Assembly (NCBI GenBank): GCA_002887195.1
Contig: PJAB01000695.1
Location: 1 to 21,958 of the forward strand
Origin: Chrysochromulina parva
Lineage: Eukaryota; Haptophyta; Prymnesiales; Chrysochromulinaceae
DNA: 21,958 nucleotides
Direction of reading: 5' to 3'
Under the pieces are notes generated by a model. It worked only from the letters and a program-made list of their open reading frames with translations, did not search any database and was not told where the DNA came from. Both the position numbers and the translations under genes were made by a program. Shown piece after piece: positions 1 to 8,172 of the stretch; positions within the stretch are counted from its first letter, which is position 1; every line of letters starts with the position of its first letter.

Positions 1-162
1 GATGGTGAGAACCATCCAACGGGTAAGTGCCCGGTCACGGCCGAGCATTCGATCCGACTAAGCGGCCGAGCGGGCCGCATTCGATTCGCCTAAGCTTGTA
101 TTAAGCATTTCCTTCGGACGAACCCCTACTGTGAATTCCCGCGACGTGAACGTACCGTCGCA
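1..162. other. Upstream flank of the membrane-protein gene
   Basis: No gene is called here. Positions 1-16 can fold as a six-base-pair stem (GATGGT/ACCATC) with a GAGA loop. A strong-looking splice donor, GTAAGTG, lies at 23-29, so the first 22 bases could be the end of an exon of an upstream gene or a 5' UTR exon of the next gene. I could not find a convincing matching acceptor before 163. An in-frame TAA at 91-93 precedes the ATG at 163. Confidence 0.4.
45..95. repeat. Imperfect direct repeat, 32-bp period
   Basis: A 19-base segment starting GCATTCGAT at 45-63 recurs at 77-95 with two mismatches. It lies in the presumed 5' region of the gene starting at 163. The role is unknown; it could be a duplicated promoter element or a local duplication. 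Confidence 0.6.
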
Positions 163-1398
163 ATGGCGACTGGTGTTCCGCTGCTGCCGGTCACGAAGAC
201 CGGCGCTGGCGATAAGCAGAAGGCGTACATCGTGCGCCAGAACCTGTGCCTCAAGATCTCGCTCGCGCTGCTCATCATCGTGGGCACGCTGACGACTGCG
301 CTGCTGCTCACGACGTTCGAGGTGCGCGTGCAGCGTCGAGCTCAACTGCACGTGGCACGCGAGCACCGCGTGGAGGAGCACACGTCGCACATGCGCGTGC
401 TCAAACTGAGTATTCTGCTGCAGAGGCACCTCGAGGACGAGGTGCACGACGAGCGCATGCTCACTCAGTACCGAGCATGGCTCATGCGGGCGGTTGGCGA
501 CTACCAGAGCCGGGTGGGCGCGCGTGCAGCGGCCGTGAACTGCAGCGACAGCCTGAAGGAGGACCTGGTCGGCCTGGGTACCAAGTTCGACGAGGAGATC
601 AACCGGCTACTACAGGGCTTGTGGGATGAGGTGATCCAGGAAGGTAAGAATGCGCAGAAATCGCTGCACAACATCACGCACGAGATCGTGGCCGAGCTGC
701 GGCTGGAGGCGTCCGAGCAGGACCTGTACGAGCAGAAGATGGCCGAGGCGGGAGAGGTCGCGGGCCGCTTCGGGTATCATGAGGCGCACGGAGCCGACGG
801 CGAGAAGCAAGGAGACGGCACAGGCCGCCATCACATGTGGCACGGGGAGGAAAGGAAGGCGGACGAGGCTGGCGACGGGCACGGACACGGCGGCCAGCAC
901 GGCGAGGAGGAGGAGGAGCACGATGACGACGATGAAGAGCACCTCGCGAATGCACTCGAGGCTCTCCTTGCACGCTTGAAGCAACCTGACGCTGTGATCC
1001 ACGTGAGTAACGAAACGGTCGAGAGATGGGAGGAGCTCCAATCGACCTCCGAGCGCGCGCTGCAGGACGAGGAGCAGGAGGTGGACATGGAGCGCATCGG
1101 AAAGCGCATCCAATCCGAGATGAATGCGAGCGTCCTCGGGCTCGCTGTGCCTGCCTACAACTCGAGCGAGTATGACTCCGAGCTCAACTGGCTGCAACAG
1201 ATGATCCATCGTGCAAAGCTCGCGAGGTATCAAAAGGAGCTCATCGAGCTCATCACCATGTGGCAGCAGGGCGAGCGGCGCATCGCGGCGCCTCTCAAAC
1301 GCATCGAGGAACTCATTGACGAGGGTGTGCTTGAGCCAGACGCGCTCCTCATCCATGGAGATTACGAGCACTACAGGTACGACGGCGGTGACGACTAG
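163..1398 (+). CDS. Single-pass type II membrane protein, lumenal coiled coil with His/acid-rich segment
   Basis: I do not recognise this 411-residue protein as a named family. After a short hydrophilic N terminus there is one hydrophobic segment at about residues 29-51, followed by Arg-rich residues. The rest is long charged helix, probably coiled coil, at about 55-200 and 262-390. Between them, about 206-260, is a segment very rich in His, Gly, Glu and Asp. All five N-glycosylation sequons (N126, N170, N283, N321, N333) lie after the hydrophobic segment, which fits a type II protein with its C-terminal part in the secretory lumen or outside the cell. The start is the first ATG after an in-frame TAA at 91-93. 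The His/acid stretch suggests metal-ion binding (zinc or calcium), which is inference. It could also be an uncleaved signal anchor of a Golgi or cell-surface protein. Confidence 0.75.
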   Translation: MATGVPLLPVTKTGAGDKQKAYIVRQNLCLKISLALLIIVGTLTTALLLTTFEVRVQRRAQLHVAREHRVEEHTSHMRVLKLSILLQRHLEDEVHDERMLTQYRAWLMRAVGDYQSRVGARAAAVNCSDSLKEDLVGLGTKFDEEINRLLQGLWDEVIQEGKNAQKSLHNITHEIVAELRLEASEQDLYEQKMAEAGEVAGRFGYHEAHGADGEKQGDGTGRHHMWHGEERKADEAGDGHGHGGQHGEEEEEHDDDDEEHLANALEALLARLKQPDAVIHVSNETVERWEELQSTSERALQDEEQEVDMERIGKRIQSEMNASVLGLAVPAYNSSEYDSELNWLQQMIHRAKLARYQKELIELITMWQQGERRIAAPLKRIEELIDEGVLEPDALLIHGDYEHYRYDGGDD

Positions 1399-2277
1399 CG
1401 CACGCTCCAGGTGCTCTCCGCTGTCGCTGGAGTGTGCGTCACTGGACACTGTGGACACAGGTGCAGCGGGCGTGGGCATGCTCACTGCGCGAAGGAGTCG
1501 CCGCCATGGTCAAAAAAAGAGTTTCAATATGAAATAACGTTTCATACCCACTCACACACTGGCCCGCACCGGCCGCACCGCGGCCGCCCGGTCCGCGTCC
1601 CGCGTCCGTCTACTTGGGGCCCCGCCGGCTGGTCGCTGCCGGCGCCTCAACATGCGGCGCCTGCGCCTAAACGCCACATCCGAAATCCGCGACATCATCT
1701 CGGCTTCTGAGATATCTGTTCACCGCGCAACGCGGGCGCTCACATCAGCACGTCCGCGCAGCGTTCGCGGCTTCGCGCCGGCATCTGAGTCGGTACCGGA
1801 GTAAGGAGCGTCGGCCGGCCCCCAGAGAGGCCGGGTCCGGCGTACCGGCTACCGCGGTATGGGGCCGCGCACGGCGGCCAGTGCGTGTGGCGACCCATGT
1901 TCCCATGTGCGCCATTATACGCGAGATTCTGACCTTGGGGGAGGGTTTCAACACTCAGGTAATTATCCTATGGTGCGGTTTCAAATTTGTCATTGTGGAT
2001 TGTGGCTGAACTGGTCCGACGTCGGCCGGACCGGGGGCGGAGCGCGGCTTAGCGGCCGCGCGGCTTCGTCGAGTTTCCGTGTAGCGCCGCGGCGCCGCCC
2101 CGGCGCGGGCGCCGGGAGAGGCGCGCGGGTCGACGCGGGGCGGTTAGACGGCGCGTTCTGCGTGCGCTCGCTCTACGAGTCCAGTTTGCTCGAGTATCAA
2201 TGGTTATCCACTATTCGGGCCTGGATACAGCATTCATTCACAGCTGCGTGACCCGTGGCTTAAGAACCGTCACGCGT
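1399..2277. other. Convergent intergenic spacer
   Basis: This is 879 bases between the 3' ends of the membrane-protein gene (+) and the JMJD5 gene (-). Open frames here give low-complexity Arg/Pro/Gly translations with no family resemblance, so I call no gene. It holds a small hairpin at 1528-1546 and a 10-bp palindrome (CCGACGTCGG) at 2016-2025. Composition swings from very GC-rich to a more AT-rich patch near 1900-2010. Confidence 0.5.
1528..1546. repeat. Small hairpin in the 3' region of the membrane-protein gene
   Basis: Perfect 7-base arms, TATGAAA and TTTCATA, flank a TAACG loop, about 130 bases after the stop at 1398. A run of seven A residues lies just before it (1512-1518). It may be a 3' UTR structure, but chance is possible for a stem this short. 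Confidence 0.4.
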
Positions 2278-3552
2278 TCACCACCAGAAACTGACGGAGA
2301 AGCTCACCTCACGCGACTCGATCATGTGCCACCACCCCGGTGGGATGTACAAACACTCGCCCTCCGCGAGCACCAAGTCCACATACGAGGCTCCTGCAAA
2401 GCGCGGGAACACAGCTTGATCGACAGCGTCCGGGTCGATAATCTGGCTGCTCACCACGTGAGGACCTTCTGCGTGAGGATACAGATTGCTCGCTTCGTGA
2501 GGCGCATAGAGGCGCACGTACTTGGAGCCCACGACCTGGCAGAGGAGATTGTGCGAGCGGTCGTAGTGGAGCGGCGAGAGCGTACCGGTAGTTCCGAGCC
2601 AAGCATTCACACGAGGTGCGACCACGGCGCTCGAAACGACGCTACGAATCTCGTCGCCTTCCTCGGCCTCGGCCTCGCCCTCGTCCTCTATCGACAAGCA
2701 GCAATAATCGGGAGTGATGATATCGCGTCGGAGGGCCGGCACTTGATCGAAGAGCTGGTGCTGCGCGAGGTACGCGCGCACGGCGCCGGGCGGCGGCGGC
2801 GGAGGCTCCACGTGGAGCTCGAGAAACTCGCCAAACGTCATCAGCTTTTCGTCAAAGGCGGCATCAAGATAATGAGCTCCGACCTCCACGGGCACCGTGC
2901 GCGCGCCGGCGACGGCCTTCAGGTAGCTTAGGTCCGTCCACGGCCGCTCGTTGCGCGCGGGCCAGCCGTCCAGCACGCCCGTCAGCACGGCGGGCCGCCC
3001 GGGGACCATCAACTCATTATGGAAGAACGCAAGCGATGGTAGCCGGAGCCGCGGCAGTGGTGGCTCAGTGCCAGTCAGCACCCGCGGTGCGGCCGCCGCG
3101 TGCGGCTCGAAAGGTGACCGGCCAGGCTTGCCGACCGCATCGGCGCACAGCTCGTTGGCGCGCAAGGTGCATTCCAGATGATCTGCAGCCTTTAGCAGCA
3201 GCTCTCTGAAGGTTGAGTCGCCGAGCATCAGGCCGAGGTCCACGGTCTTCAACGCGCGGCCGGTCTCCATGTCGCCCGCGGCGCTGATCAGCGCGGCAAC
3301 CGCATACGCCGATCGCCACGCAACGTCCACCTGCGCCCAGTGGCCCGCATGCAGCGCACTCCACCCTGCGGCCAGCACCGAGGCAGCACACTCACGCGCC
3401 TCGTCGCTCCTGCCACCTTGCATGGCGACGTGGGCCGCACGCAGCTGATCTGCGACGGCAGGCCCGCCTTGCAGGGCTCGCAGGCGTTTGAGCAGCGGCT
3501 CGAGGTTAAGCGCGTCGGCCGTGGCTAATAGCTCTTGTCGAGGGCGCTTCAT
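2278..3552 (-). CDS. KDM8: JmjC-domain 2-oxoglutarate oxygenase, JMJD5/KDM8 family
   Basis: A 424-residue protein, close to the length of animal JMJD5 (about 416). Residues 1-150 form a helical region like the N-terminal bundle of JMJD5; the JmjC domain spans about 170-424. The iron triad is visible as H329-x-D331 (LHYDRSHN) and H409 (IPPGWWHMIES). N335 and K344 occupy the places of the 2-oxoglutarate-binding Asn and Lys of JMJD5. The PDYC motif before the core and the SFSVSFWW C terminus are hallmark JMJD5 features. JMJD5 is a Fe(II)/2OG-dependent arginyl hydroxylase acting in nucleus and cytosol; lysine demethylase or protease activities reported for it are disputed. An acidic stretch of about 13 residues (289-301) is inserted just before the HxD motif. 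The ATG is at 3552-3550; no intron is needed. It is divergent from the PG-repeat gene. Confidence 0.9.
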   Translation of the reverse strand: MKRPRQELLATADALNLEPLLKRLRALQGGPAVADQLRAAHVAMQGGRSDEARECAASVLAAGWSALHAGHWAQVDVAWRSAYAVAALISAAGDMETGRALKTVDLGLMLGDSTFRELLLKAADHLECTLRANELCADAVGKPGRSPFEPHAAAAPRVLTGTEPPLPRLRLPSLAFFHNELMVPGRPAVLTGVLDGWPARNERPWTDLSYLKAVAGARTVPVEVGAHYLDAAFDEKLMTFGEFLELHVEPPPPPPGAVRAYLAQHQLFDQVPALRRDIITPDYCCLSIEDEGEAEAEEGDEIRSVVSSAVVAPRVNAWLGTTGTLSPLHYDRSHNLLCQVVGSKYVRLYAPHEASNLYPHAEGPHVVSSQIIDPDAVDQAVFPRFAGASYVDLVLAEGECLYIPPGWWHMIESREVSFSVSFWW

Positions 3553-3754
3553 GGGTCAGGAACCGGGAATCCGGGGCTTCTTTCTAGTTCCATGAGGGCT
3601 TCTTGACAAGAGTGGAAAAGCCTCTTAAGAAGGGTCAGGGATTGAAGCGCGCAGAAACCGTATACGGCTCAAGTTTCCATTCGTTACACCATCGTCGAGA
3701 CAGTTCCTGAGCGCGGACTTTGGCTTGCTTCTCACGGCCGCAGCCGGGCCACCC
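3553..3754. promoter_or_regulatory. Putative bidirectional promoter region (KDM8 / PG-repeat gene)
   Basis: This 202-bp interval separates two divergent start codons, so it must hold both 5' UTRs and core promoters. The nonamer GGGCTTCTT occurs twice, at 3574-3582 and 3596-3604, spaced 22 bp. No TATA box is obvious. The promoter role is inferred from gene layout only. Confidence 0.45.
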
Positions 3755-4462
3755 ATGAGCGACGTGGCGTACATGACGGTGAGGGAGGCGATCGTCGAGC
3801 AGGAGCGCGCACGCACGCTCAACCGGCTACACCGGCCGAACACCGTCAGGCTGCCGCCCTCATGGAGTGAGCTGCACGCCACCAACGCAGCGCGCTTCTC
3901 GACGCACTCCTCGCCTCATAAGGTACGAGGATTCCCGCGCGCGGAGGATGGCCTGACAGCGATAACCGCATCCGGGACGAGTAGCGTGCACGGGCTCGGG
4001 CACGAGCCGTCGTCTCCGGGTGGCCACTCCTCGGCCGGCCATTCGGCGCTGGGCGGCAGCATGAAGAGTGGGCTCAACCACACCTCAACGTACTATTACG
4101 GCGAGGCGCCGCTGAAGCCGACGATGTCGGCAGAGAACCCGTACAATATGGTGGGCACTTACTCCATGTTCGGCTCGCAGGCAGTCTCCGACCGTCTCTC
4201 CTCGCAGGCCTTTGGCTTTGGCTCCTCAACGCGCGACCAGATGCTGCGAACATACATCTCGCCTGCACACCTCAAAGACCTGTACGGCAAGTATTCGCCC
4301 GCGCCGGACAAGTACACGCTGCAATCGTCGCTCGGCCGTCAGGTCCTCCACTCCAAGATGTCCTACCCCGCGCGATCCTTTGGCAATGAGGACCGCTTCG
4401 ACGCCAACCGACGCGACGCGCGCGCTGCGCAGACGCCCGGCCCAGGCGCGTACCGCGTCTAG
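3755..4462 (+). CDS. Sperm-tail PG-rich repeat (STPGR/ODF3-like) flagellar protein
   Basis: The protein is 235 residues from the ATG at 3755; the frame extends further upstream only through non-ATG codons. The C-terminal third has PG-rich repeat units: a SPAPDKYTL unit followed by an aromatic/Ser/Gly segment (SYPARSFG), and a terminal TPGPGAYRV unit that is a textbook STPGR motif. The middle is Tyr/Ser/Gly-rich (STYYYGEAP, NPYNMVGTYSMFG) and the N terminus is basic and helical. STPGR proteins sit on or inside microtubules of the axoneme or related arrays, so a role in the flagellum or cortical microtubules is likely by family knowledge. No enzymatic domain is visible. It shares a short divergent promoter with KDM8. 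The exact orthologue is not clear. Confidence 0.72.
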   Translation: MSDVAYMTVREAIVEQERARTLNRLHRPNTVRLPPSWSELHATNAARFSTHSSPHKVRGFPRAEDGLTAITASGTSSVHGLGHEPSSPGGHSSAGHSALGGSMKSGLNHTSTYYYGEAPLKPTMSAENPYNMVGTYSMFGSQAVSDRLSSQAFGFGSSTRDQMLRTYISPAHLKDLYGKYSPAPDKYTLQSSLGRQVLHSKMSYPARSFGNEDRFDANRRDARAAQTPGPGAYRV

Positions 4463-4940
4463 TCGGCGAGCCGCGCACGGCGTGGATTGGGCACGGAATG
4501 CATGCAGTGCCGTTGTAACAGCGTGGCCAATCGAGCGCTCGCGAGCACGTGCGCTCATGAAACCACGCGACTGACGTCAATAATCATGTTCATGTGCACG
4601 AAGCGCCGGATAATTCCACACGATACCGTCCACGCCGCGATAAGCGCCGCATTTTTGTAAAGCAGAAACAGAATCGCACTGAGCTCTGAGCTGGAATTCA
4701 TAGCGAACATTCTTGCCTTCGTTGATCATGTGGGGAGACGCTTTTTGCCTTTTGGTAAGCCTTTTCGCTGCTCATGGAATCGTGCCGACGTCAATGCGCA
4801 ATGGCCGACCCGCCGACGCCGCCCCCGGTATCCCGGACGTCTTCTAGACGCTACACTCATGACTCAACCTTACAAAACGGGAATACAACGAAAGCGCGTT
4901 ACAAAAAGGGCGGTGCCGCGCCGCCCTGTGCAAGCTCCAA

Positions 4941-4954
4941 ACACACACACACAC
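4941..4954. repeat. (AC)7 microsatellite
   Basis: Seven perfect AC dinucleotides in the convergent spacer. It is likely to vary in length between strains. Confidence 0.85.
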
Positions 4955-5216
4955 AGATCGCACACTCGACCTCGGCCGCTGGCACGTACGGGCACGGCTA
5001 CGTGGCGTGACTTCCCACACGGTGTTGCAGCGGCCCTTCGCGGCGGGACCCTCCCAAAGAGTCTGACATGAGCCATCTGATGCGTGATGGGCCCACGACT
5101 CGGACAATATATTGGACATGATCCTGCATCCACATGCTTCCACATGCCATGGCAACACATCAGGCGGCTACGCACCGAGTCGGCGAGACGCTGCACGCAC
5201 ATCGGCGAGGCCCTCA

Positions 5217-5290
5217 TGCCGGTGTGAAATTGACGAAGCCCCCTTGCCGGTGTGAAATTGACGAAGCCCTCGTGCTGGTGTGAATTTGAC
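5217..5290. repeat. 28-bp minisatellite, about 2.6 copies
   Basis: Units begin TGCCGGTGTGAAATTGACGA at 5217 and 5245, with a diverged partial copy (TGCTGGTGTGAATTTGACG) at 5273. The first two units are nearly identical, and a decayed fragment of an earlier unit can be seen just before 5217. The period of 28 is not a multiple of three, consistent with non-coding DNA. It lies about 60-130 bases beyond the stop codon of the PDZ-WW gene, in its presumed 3' flank. Confidence 0.85.
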
Positions 5291-5347
5291 GTCAATATCA
5301 GTACACCTGATGACCTCAGCCATCAGCAGACCCGATGACCTTGTCGA

Positions 5348-7847
5348 TCAGCATGAGATGAGCTCGGTCGACGCCTTGCGCCCCAGAACACGCCCCTTGC
5401 CTCCTGCCCCCGTAGCATCCGCTGAGGTCATGTCCACCCCGTCAGCCTCGTCCTCGCGGAGCTGCTGCTGACGCACCTTCTTCCAGTGGGCCGCCTTGGT
5501 AGTTTCGTCAACGCCCTCGTCCACCTCGAGCGGCGCGTCATCCGTCCCGCCGGGACTGAGGGGATAGCGGCTCTCCTTTGGCCGTCGCACCGCGGAGAGC
5601 CAATCTGGATCCATCTGCTCGACCTCCGTCGGATCCTGGGCATTCTCCTCCCGCGCGGCTTGCATCTCGATCCAAGCCGCGCGACCGCTCGGGTGGGCAA
5701 AGGTGGCGGTGTGCGTGCGAGCGTGGATAAAGTATGGCCTGCCCGACGACTTGTCGCGCCGCTGCATCCATCCGTCCGGCAGGCCGCGTGTGCGCGTGAT
5801 CGTGAGTACCACGTCGTGGGCCTCCCCAGCACGCAGCTGCTCGATTGCCTCGGCACGAGATGAAATCTGCGTTCCGTCGATTGCGTCGATGCGATCTCCC
5901 GGCAAGATCGAGTTGGATGCGGCAGCGAGGCCGGTCGGGTCGAGCTCGGAGATTACGACGCCGTTCGACGCGTCTGCTGGGCGGGTGAGGGTCATGCCCC
6001 AGCTCGACTTTTTGGCGGACTTGGCAATCCGAATCGTGAGCTGCTGGTCCTTGGGTGGAGCGAGCACCTCCATCACACGCGACGAGAGCGGCGGCGGCGC
6101 GGGCGGTGCGAGCGCATGCTGCTGCAAGAAGCACTCGATGATGTCCTGGTTGGCCGTGGCGGTGAGCAGCAGCCCCGCGCGCACCAGAAGCTGGTCGAAT
6201 GCGCCGCGCAGCTGCTCCGGACTACACACATACACGTTAGCCATTGGGAGCGCATGGCGCAGGTTGAGGCGCAAGAAGTCGTCGTGGAAGGGCTCTGTCA
6301 AGATGACACTGGGAAGCCTGGTCAGGACCGTGTTGAGTGGCTTCTCGGCCGGGTTGGTCGCCTCGACGCGCAGGGCAGGCATGCCCTTGTGGTTCGGCGA
6401 AGCCGGGGAGACATCGGCAGCTGCAGGTGCATGTTCGTCTGCACCCCCACCTTTTTGGTGGTGTGCCAGACGACCATTTGGATGCGAGTACGTGGCGAGT
6501 AGCGCGCGCGCGTAGACGTAGTATGGCCGGTAGTCGCTCTTCTTGTCCTTCTTCATCACCCAGCCCTGCGGCAGCGGACCGGCCTTGGAGACGATAATCT
6601 TGGCATATGAGCCCCCAAGGCGCTCGTGCGCCTGCGCGAGGATGGTGATGGGAATTCCATCGACCGCATGAATGAAGTCGCCCGGCTCGAGGGCGAAGCC
6701 CTTGACACTGACCAGGCCTTCGGGGTCGAGCTCCGAGATCACGACACCCTGTATGGAGGCGTCGGCCGGGTAGCACAGCACGAGCCCCCAAGAACGCTCA
6801 GCATCTGCCGGAGATTTCCACAACTCTATCTCCAGCTGGCCGGGCCGGAGGGGGGCGGCCGAATATTCGTCGAAGGAGCCGTCCGTCGGCAGCGGCAGCG
6901 CAACGGCTTGCTTCTGGTCGAGCTTCGACATGAAGCCGGGGCTGCGCGGCGTACCGGCGCCCCTGTCGCCACGCGGCGAGGCCTGCGCCAGCCGCTCACC
7001 TGATGAGGGAGACAATTAGTGCTCATCGGTGCTCATCAGTCGCAATCAGCTCGCCATGTGGCGTCGTCTGCACAGCCGCTCATCTGATGAGGGAGACAAT
7101 CAGTGCTCATCAGTGCCCATCAGTGCTCACCCGGGCTGCCTTTGAGAGTCCCTTGCGCCGACTCCATCGTCAGAGAGAGAGAGACGGCGGAGATGCGATC
7201 CTGAAGGGTGGGCTCGATGGGTAGCAGCCGCGTCTTGAGCAGCAGTCCGTCGAAAGCACCACGAATCTGCCGCTCACTCATCTCTGTTAGGGTGGCATTT
7301 GGGAAGACGTGCCGCAGTTGCATCGAGATGAAGTGGAGATCAAACATCGGCGCGGAGGCGAGCGCCACCGGCAGCGGCGACGGCGGTTGCGCATCGCCGT
7401 CCCACACCTGCAGGATCGCCGCCATCGCCCGCTGGCGCTCGTCCGTGGGTGGCAAGAGTCCGCCACGATTGATCATGTGCATCACCACTGGCAGCGCTCC
7501 CGACGTCATGAGCCGGGTAGTAAACTGTGGTTGCACACAGATCACGGGCGTTGCAAGAGGTCTCGTCATGGAGGGGGGGCGCAGATGCCGACGCTCTGAG
7601 CGTGGCGTGGTGGTGTGGAGGTTCGTACCTCTTGGCGAAGGTCAATGATCGACATTTCACCAACGTGTGCAGCATCATCAGTTGGAGAATATTTCGTATT
7701 AGGAACGCTGCCTTGCGCTGCTCGAGCATGAATGATCGCCAGCTGCAGCGCCCGGCGCTCGACTGCCTCTTCTGGAGCGTCCCGATCAGACGGCATTTTC
7801 GGTGATTGTGCGACGAAAAGAGTCGTCCGCCGCGCTTGTGCTTCCAT
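5348..7847 (-). CDS. Multi-exon protein with duplicated [helical module-PDZ-WW] unit
   Basis: I propose three exons on the minus strand: 7847-7629, 7524-7131 and 6999-5348, joining in frame to 754 residues. The large 3' exon encodes PDZ1 (about 6835-6587), WW1 (6574-6470), a helical module (6310-6122), PDZ2 (6043-5795) and WW2 (5785-5678). The middle exon ends with a first copy of the helical module (7362-7171); both copies share LRH, an RGAFD-type core and a following Leu-rich helix. The two PDZ domains share SWG-(L/M) and GVVISELDP, and both WW domains keep GW, the aromatic pair and the final HP but have Tyr or Phe in place of the second Trp. Across the first intron the sequence resembles one ARM repeat. 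PDZ and WW domains bind C-terminal and proline-rich peptides, so a cytoplasmic scaffold is likely. The two downstream exons are well supported; the first exon and the start codon (ATG at 7847) are uncertain. Confidence 0.7.
6989..7124. repeat. 52-bp direct repeat, 84-bp period, spanning an intron
   Basis: The 52-base segment at 6989-7040 recurs at 7073-7124 with four differences. Each copy contains, read on the minus strand, a branch-point-like CACTRAT, a pyrimidine tract and CATCAG followed by RTGAGCGGCTG. One copy covers the real intron/exon boundary, the other lies inside the intron. The pieces are also built of a decamer, ACTGATGAGC on the minus strand, repeated several times. Confidence 0.9.
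7000..7130 (-). other. Inferred intron 2 of the PDZ-WW gene (131 bp)
   Basis: On the minus strand the donor is GTGAGC (7130-7125) and the acceptor is CTCCCTCATCAG ending at 7000. Splicing is phase 1 on both sides and restores a Gly codon, joining the two frames; without it the upstream exon stops after three codons. An internal duplicate acceptor ends at 7084; using it would lead into an in-frame TGA within about 12 codons. The first base after the true acceptor starts another GTGAGC. Confidence 0.75.
7525..7628 (-). other. Inferred intron 1 of the PDZ-WW gene (104 bp)
   Basis: On the minus strand the donor is GAG|GTACGA at 7628 and the acceptor is AACCACAG ending at 7525. It is phase 0 on both sides. 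Reading through it meets a TGA at 7566-7568; splicing joins the frame ending DLRQE to the frame beginning FTTRLMTSGALPVV, which together look like an ARM repeat. An alternative is that translation starts at the ATG at 7569 and this is not an intron. Confidence 0.5.
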
Positions 7848-8172
7848 CTCCGACGGCGAATGACCCTCTTGTCGGAAACAGGACTGAGTATTTTTGGAAC
7901 TTGTGTGACGGTACAGTACTTTGTGTTTGAAGGTGACGCTGGTCTTGCTCTTGAGCTGCAATCTTGAGCCGCTGTAGGAATCCTAAGAGTGAAGGAATCC
8001 ATTCACGTCTCGAACGCGACGAAGATGGGGGACTCAGGGGGACTCACTTTTCGTTCTCCGTGTTGTGTCAGCGCGGATGATCAAAATCGTGACAATGTAT
8101 GGGACCAAGGTCCAAGCTTTCCGACTGCCCCATTCGTGGCCTTCTGTCTCCCATCGATAGGAAAACACCCAC
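7848..8172. promoter_or_regulatory. Divergent 5' region between the PDZ-WW gene and the 2OG-oxygenase gene
   Basis: This is 325 bases between the two proposed start codons, at roughly 50% GC near 7921-7980 by hand count. On the minus strand, part of it (up to 8002) is open in more than one frame, including an ATG at 8002, so it may contain 5' exons of the PDZ-WW gene rather than only promoter. No core promoter motif is recognised. Confidence 0.35.

Larger units (their letters stand above)
4463..5347. other. Convergent intergenic spacer with simple repeats
   Basis: This is 885 bases between the 3' ends of the PG-repeat gene (+) and the PDZ-WW gene (-). I see no credible gene. It contains an (AC)7 tract at 4941-4954, a tandem CCACATGC-type decamer at 5130-5149 and a 28-bp minisatellite from 5217. 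The first half (4560-4780) is AT-richer than the flanking genes. Confidence 0.55.

Noticed and set aside
610..1485. 291-codon minus-strand frame opposite the membrane-protein gene
   Set aside because: It is antisense to a gene with clear topology features and glycosylation sites; the translation is Leu/Arg/His-rich, typical of a shadow in GC-rich DNA.
1859..2251. 130-codon plus-strand frame in the convergent spacer
   Set aside because: Low-complexity Arg/Gly/Ala translation with no family match; better treated as intergenic.
5703..6515. 270-codon plus-strand frame opposite the PDZ-WW gene
   Set aside because: No domain resemblance; the minus strand encodes recognisable PDZ and WW domains.
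6998..7040. Hammerhead-ribozyme-like CTGATGAG cores at 7000 and 7084
   Set aside because: The second conserved core element (CGAAA) is missing and no stem II/III can be drawn; the motif is the reverse complement of the splice acceptor region.
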